A stretch of DNA of 50,410 nucleotides from Bolinopsis microptera (taxonomy: Eukaryota; Ctenophora; Tentaculata; Lobata; Bolinopsidae): assembly GCF_026151205.1 (NCBI RefSeq), contig NC_087075.1, forward strand, positions 1,116,501 to 1,166,910, written 5' to 3'. Made by a program: the position numbers and the translations under genes. The notes below the pieces were generated by a model. It was not told the origin of the DNA and made no database searches. It was given only the letters and a program-made list of their open reading frames with translations. Shown piece by piece: positions 44,521 through 50,410 of this stretch (its first letter is position 1; each line of letters opens with the position of its first letter).

Positions 44521-45575
44521 TAAACGGAAGGTTTTGGGGGAGGGAAGAGGGTTGTGAGGGGTGAGTTAGTTTTTTCTTCTACAAATCTCTACCCCGTCTG
44601 TAAGGTTTAAGCATTTAAAATTTAAATTTTTTTAGCAGGATAAATTAATTAAGAGGATATAAAAATATTTTAAGCAGGTTTAATTAATTAACAGGGTATA
44701 ATTATACTTTAATCTGAAAAAGGTTAAAGATAAATAATAAGTCAAATTTTTAAGTTAAGATATGTATACAGTATAAGTATTAAGTTAAAGTAAATAATAA
44801 ATGGAATTATGATCATTATAAAGGGGCTAGAAATGGGTATTAGAATTGGTTATATTAATTAAATAATCTGTAATAATAAAGAGGGATTGCACTAACCGCG
44901 TTAAGGTTAGGATCAACACAATCTCGTTTTTAGAGGGTGATATTTTGGCACGCGTCAGTGATCTTCTTCCAGCACCACTAACAATCATAACTAAAATAAT
45001 CGGTTACTGTTAGTTTAACTGGCAAAAACAATTTAATTATACCATGAATTAATTAGATTCATAGATACTAAATAGTTGTTCCACAAATAATAGCAATCTT
45101 GAATTTCTATCAGAAAAAGAAGAAAACGAGAGACGACAAGTTGTAAAATATCAAACTCAAATAAATAATACATCTTTACATTTCACTTCAAGAGTGCTCA
45201 ATAAACCCGAACATAAAGATTACGACATAGCTCACATGGTGTTTTAACAGTTAACACAGATCATGAGACAAATAAAACAAGGAGACACGTGATCACTGGT
45301 GTCACACTTGCGTTTCAACGTAAGAGAGAGATTTACGATTCTTATCAACGGTTTTTAATAATAAATAATATTCATCTTGATTTACCATTAAATAGAACAA
45401 GCAGAGTGCACGTTAACAAATGATTATATTATTGCATATATCAGCGTTTTACCACATCTTTACATATTGATATACCGCCTTATCGTTACCTAGCTGATAG
45501 TTGTGTAGTTGCTATGTTATTTAAAAGGAGTTACAGCTACAATACTACAAGAAAACTCAAAAGAAAGAAAGGATG
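44521..45575. other. AT-rich unique sequence before the right satellite
   Basis: Cleaner in appearance than the preceding 5 kb. Includes tttaattaattaac-type segments at about 44640-44700. No frame, RNA gene or mobile element was recognised. Confidence 0.5.
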
Positions 45576-48500
45576 AGAGAAAAGAGGCTGTTATACAGAC
45601 TACTAGCAGAGAAAGAGGATGTTATACGGACTACTAGCAGAGAAAGAGGCTGTTATACGGACTACTAGCAGAGAAAGAGGCCGTTATACGGACTACTAGC
45701 AGAGAAAGAGGCTGTTATACGGACTACTAGCAGAGAAAGAGGCTGTTATACAGACTACTAGCAGAGAAAGAGGCTGTTATACAGACTACTAGCAGAGAAA
45801 GAGGCTGTTATACGGACTACTAGCAGAGAAAGAGGCTGTTATACGGACTACTAGCAGAGAAAGAGGCTGTTATACAGACTACTAGCAGAGAAAGAGGCTG
45901 TTATACGGATACTAGCAGAGAAAGAGGCTGTTATACGGACTACTAGCAGAGAAAGAGGCTGTTATACAGACTACTAGCAGAGAAAGAGGCTGTTATACAG
46001 ATACTAGCAGAGAAAGAGGCTGTTATACGGACTACTAGCAGAGAAAGAGGCTGTTATACAGACTACTAGCAGAGAAAGAGGCTGTTATACGGACTACTAG
46101 CAGAGAAAAGAGGCTGTTATACGGACTACTAGCAGAGAAAGAGGCTGTTATACAGACTACTAGCAGAGAAAGAGGCTGTTTATACGGACTACTAGCAGAG
46201 AAAGCGGCTGTTATACAGACTACTAGCAGAGAAAGAGGCTGTATACAGACTACTAGCAGAGAAGAGGCTGTTATACAGACTACTAGCAGAGGAAAGAGGC
46301 TGTTATACAGACTACTAGCAGAGAAAGAGGCTGTTATACGGACTACTAGCAGAGAAAGAGGCTGTTATTACAGACTACTAGCAGAGAAAGAGGCTGTTAT
46401 ACGGACTACTAGCAGAGAAAGAGGCTGTTATACAGACTACTAGCAGAGAAAGAGGCAGTTATACAGACTACTAGCAGAGAAAGAGGCTGTTATACAGACT
46501 ACTAGCAGAGAAAGAGGCTGTTATACAGACTACTAGCAGAGAAAGAGGCTGTTATACAGACTACTAGCAGAGAAAGAGGCTGTTATACAGACTACTAGCA
46601 GAGAAAGAGGCTGTTATACAGACTATAGCGAGAAAGCGGCTGTTATACAGACTACTAGCAGAGACAAGCGGCTGTTATACAGACTACTAGCAGAGAACGA
46701 GGCTGTATTACAGACTACTCGCTAGAGAACGAGGCTGTATACAGATACTAGCAGAGAAAGAGGCTGTTATACAGCCTACTAGCCGAGAAAGCGGCTGTTA
46801 ACAGACCTACTAGCAGAGAAAGAGGCTGTTATACAGACTACTAGCAGAGAAAGAGGCTGTTATACAGACTACTAGCAGAGAAGAAAGAGGACTCTAGCAG
46901 AACAGAGCTACTAGCAGTCTCACTTATATCTGACACTCAGCTGAGTCACTCATCCAGTGTATCGCGATATCGAGAAAGTAGCACCCACGTTCCTTGTGGA
47001 GAACAGAGGTGGTTGTTATACACGACTCTCGCAGAGAAAGAGGCCGTACCCCCGTCTCTATCTCCCACCCCCATCTCCCTAGATCGTAGTACAGACTCAC
47101 TCGCAGAGGACAAGCGGCCTGTTACTATGAGTGTGTACTACGTCCCGACGCGTAGCATCCTACCAGAGACAGAAAGAGGCTGTATACCGACCTATAGCAG
47201 AGAAAGAGGCTGTTATTACAGACTCCTTCGCAGAGAACAGAGGCTGTAATACGGATACTAGCAGATACAAGAGGAGCCCCCCGCACTGGACTGTATATCA
47301 CAGACCTATATCTCAGCTCGCAGTCTGACCGCCATGCGCGACGATATACGCGCGCCTGCGATCAGCGTCCGGGGCGCTCAGCGCACTACTAGCAGAGCTC
47401 CCTCCCTCGAGAGACCCTGTTATACGGGACTACTCGCAGAGTAAGAGGCTGTTCTACAGGACTACTAGCAGAGAAAGAGGCTGTTATACAGACTACTAGC
47501 AGAGAAAGAGGTTGTTATACAGACTACTAGCAGAGAAAGAGGCTGTTATACAGACTACTAGCAGAGAAAGAGGCTGTTATACAGACTACTAGCAGAGAAA
47601 GAGGCTGTTATACAGACTACTAGCAGAGAAAGAGGTTGTTATACAGACTACTAGCAGAGAAAGAGGTGTTATACAGACTCCTAGCAGAGAAAGAGGCTGT
47701 TATACGGACTACTAGCAGAGAAAGAGGTTGTTATACAGACTACTAGCAGAGAAAGAGGCTGTTATACAGACTACTAGCAGAGAAAGAGGCTGTTATACAG
47801 ACTACTAGCAGAGAAAGAGGCTGTATACGACTACTAGCAGAGAAAGAGGCTGTTATACAGACTACTAGCAGAGAAAGAGGCTGTTATACGGACTACTAGC
47901 AGAGAAAGAGGCTGTTATACAGACTACTAGCAGAGAAAGAGGCTGTTATACAGACTACTAGCAGAGAAAGAGGCTGTTATACAGACTACTAGCAGAGAAA
48001 GAGGCTGTTATACAGACTACTAGCAGAGAAAGAGGCTGTTATACAGACTACTAGCAGAGAAAGAGGCTGTTATACGGACTACTAGCAGAGAAAGAGGCTG
48101 TTATACGGACTACTAGCAGAGAAAGAGGCTGTTATACAGACTACTAGCAGAGAAAGAGGCTGTTATACAGACTACTAGCAGAGAAAGAGGCTGTTATACG
48201 GACTACTAGCAGAGAAAGAGGCTGTTATACAGACTACTAGCAGAGAAAGAGGCTGTTATACGGACTACTAGCAGAGAAAGAGGCTGTTATACAGACTACT
48301 AGCAGAGAAAGAGGCTGTTATACAGACTACTAGCAGAGAAAGAGGCTGTTATACGGACTACTAGCAGAGAAAGAGGCTGTTATACGGACTACTAGCAGAG
48401 AAAGAGGCTGTTATACAGACTACTAGCAGAGAAAGAGGCTGTTATACGGACTACTAGCAGAGAAAGAGGCTGTTATACGGACTACTAGCAGAGAAAGAGG

Positions 48501-50410
48501 CTGTTATACAGACTACTAGCAGAGAAAGAGGCTGTTATACGGACTACTAGCAGAGAAAGAGGCTGTTATACAGACTACTAGCAGAGAAAGAGGCTGTTAT
48601 ACGGACTACTAGCAGAGAAAGAGGCTGTTATACAGACTACTAGCAGAGAAAGAGGCTGTTATACGGACTACTAGCAGAGAAAGAGGCTGTTATACGGACT
48701 ACTAGCAGAGAAAGAGGCTGTTATACGGACTACTAGCAGAGAAAGAGGCTGTTATACGGACTACTAGCAGAGAAAGAGGCTGTTATACAGACTACTAGCA
48801 GAGAAAGAGGCTGTTATACAGACTACTAGCAGAGAAAGAGGCTGTTATACAGACTATTAGCAGAGAAAGAGGCTGTTATACAGACTACTAGCAGAGAAAG
48901 AGGCTGTTATACGGACTACTAGCAGAGAAAGAGGCTGTTATACGGACTACTAGCAGAGAAAGAGGCTGTTATACAGACTACTAGCAGAGAAAGAGGCTGT
49001 TATACAGACTACTAGCAGAGAAAGAGGCTGTTATACAGACTACTAGCAGAGAAAGAGGCTGTTATACGGACTACTAGCAGAGAAAGAGGCTGTTATACAG
49101 ACTACTAGCAGAGAAAGAGGCTGTTATACAGACTACTAGCAGAGAAAGAGGTTGTTATACGGACTACTAGCAGAGAAAGAGGCTGTTATACGGACTACTA
49201 GCAGAGAAAGAGGCTGTTATACGGACTACTAGCAGAGAAAGAGGCTGTTATACAGACTACTAGCAGAGAAAGAGGCTGTTATACAGACTACTAGCAGAGA
49301 AAGAGGCTGTTATACAGACTACTAGCAGAGAAAGAGGCTGTTATACAGACTACTAGCAGAGAAAGAGGCTGTTATACGGACTACTAGCAGAGAAAGAGGC
49401 TGTTATACGGACTACTAGCAGAGAAAGAGGCTTTTATACAGACTACTAGCAGAGAAAGAGGCTGTTATACAGACTACTAGCAGAGAAAGAGGCTGTTATA
49501 CAGACTACTAGCAGAGAAAGAGGCTGTTATACAGACTACTAGCAGAGAAAGAGGCTGTTATACAGACTACTAGCAGAGAAAGAGGCTGTTATACAGACTA
49601 CTAGCAGAGAAAGAGGCTGTTATACAGACTACTAGCAGAGAAAGAGGCTGTTATACAGACTACTAGCAGAGAAAGAGGCTGTTATACAGACTACTAGCAG
49701 AGGAAAGAGGCTGTTATACAGACTACTAGCAGAGAAAGAGGCTGTTATACAGACTACTAGCAGAGAAAGAGGCTGTTATACAGACTACTAGCAGAGAAAG
49801 AGGCTGTTATACAGACTACTAGCAGAGAAAGAGGCTGTTATACAGACTACTAGCAGAGAAAGAGGCTGTTATACGGACTACTAGCAGAGAAAGAGGCTGT
49901 TATACAGACTACTAGCAGAGAAAGAGGCTGTTATACAGACTACTAGCAGAGAAAGAGGCTGTTATACGGACTACTAGCAGAGAAAGAGGCTGTTATACAG
50001 ACTACTAGCAGAGAAAGAGGCTGTTATACAGACTACTAGCAGAGAAAGAGGCTGTTATACGGACTACTAGCAGAGAAAGAGGCTGTTATACGGACTACTA
50101 GCAGAGAAAGAGGCTGTTATACAGACTACTAGCAGAGAAAGAGGCTGTTATACGGACTACTAGCAGAGAAAGAGGCTGTTATACAGACTACTAGCAGAGA
50201 AAGAGGCTGTTATACAGACTGCTAGCAGAGAAAGAGGCTGTTATACAGAATACTAGCAGAGAAAGAGGCTGTTATACGGACTGCTAGCAGAGAAAGAGGC
50301 TGTTATACAGACTACTAGCAGAGAAAGAGGCTGTTATACAGAATACTAGCAGAGAAAGAGGCTGTTATACGGACTACTAGCAGAGAAAGAGGCTGTTATA
50401 CGGACTACTA
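45576..50410 (+). repeat. 31-bp tandem satellite array (right array)
   Basis: About 155 copies of the same 31-bp unit as at 1-4047, same orientation, cut by the right window edge. 45576-46610 and 47456-50410 are regular; 46611-47455 is corrupted by many indels and unrelated insertions. The array includes additional variants not common on the left, such as gaggttgtt and a gactgctag unit near 50219 and 50281. Confidence 0.96.
46611..47455. other. Corrupted interval inside the right 31-bp array
   Basis: Recognisable 31-bp fragments alternate with unrelated sequence (for example 46912-47000 and 47038-47170, CpG-rich around 47330-47380). Short frames here are by-products. Either a real degenerate patch or a badly resolved read junction. 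Confidence 0.7.

Overview
This is nuclear DNA from an animal. It carries a PDZD8-type lipid-transfer tether, a VPS41 subunit of the HOPS complex, two seven-helix lifeguard (TMBIM/GRINA-type) proteins and a complete RTE-like LINE. About two thirds of the window is satellite, fold-back or low-complexity DNA. The standard genetic code is used. All four host genes read as single uninterrupted exons, which is unusual for animal VPS41 and PDZD8. I cannot name the clade from the sequence alone; a repeat-rich, intron-poor invertebrate fits.

Layout. 1-4047 is a tandem array of a 31-bp unit, followed by a long (GA)n tract. 4734-5303 (minus) is a short unassigned reading frame that runs into a 100-N assembly gap. 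5.8-18.6 kb is the gene island, with every host gene on the minus strand: lifeguard paralogue a (5843-6852, one frameshift), VPS41 (7662-10265), PDZD8 (10893-13277) and lifeguard paralogue b (17656-18576). A 3484-bp LINE with a perfect 12-bp target-site duplication sits between PDZD8 and lifeguard b, on the plus strand, only 31 bp from the PDZD8 start codon to the duplication. 18.7-20.3 kb holds two fold-back elements. 20.3-21.4 kb is CpG-rich unique or dispersed sequence. 21381-38923 is a 366-bp satellite, clean to about 31.86 kb and riddled with indels after that. 38.9-44.6 kb is poor-quality, homopolymer-rich sequence without supportable genes, which contains a degraded second copy of the left flank of the satellite. 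44.6-45.6 kb is AT-rich unique sequence. 45576-50410 is a second array of the same 31-bp unit in the same orientation.

How the genes relate. VPS41 and PDZD8 both act at Rab7-positive late endosomes and lysosomes in the animals where they have been studied (HOPS tethering and fusion; ER-endosome-mitochondria contacts). Lifeguard proteins sit in ER, Golgi or endosomal membranes and influence calcium and cell death. Co-location is not evidence of co-function, since animal genomes have no operons in general, but both lifeguard genes have a splice-acceptor-like sequence 4-10 nt before the ATG, which fits either 5'UTR introns or spliced-leader trans-splicing.

The most notable structures are the dimeric, higher-order-organised 366-bp satellite (candidate centromeric or heterochromatic repeat), the intact LINE next to PDZD8, and the long CACTA-ended fold-back element. 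I found no convincing new protein-based system. Everything from about 31.86 to 44.6 kb should be treated as provisional sequence.
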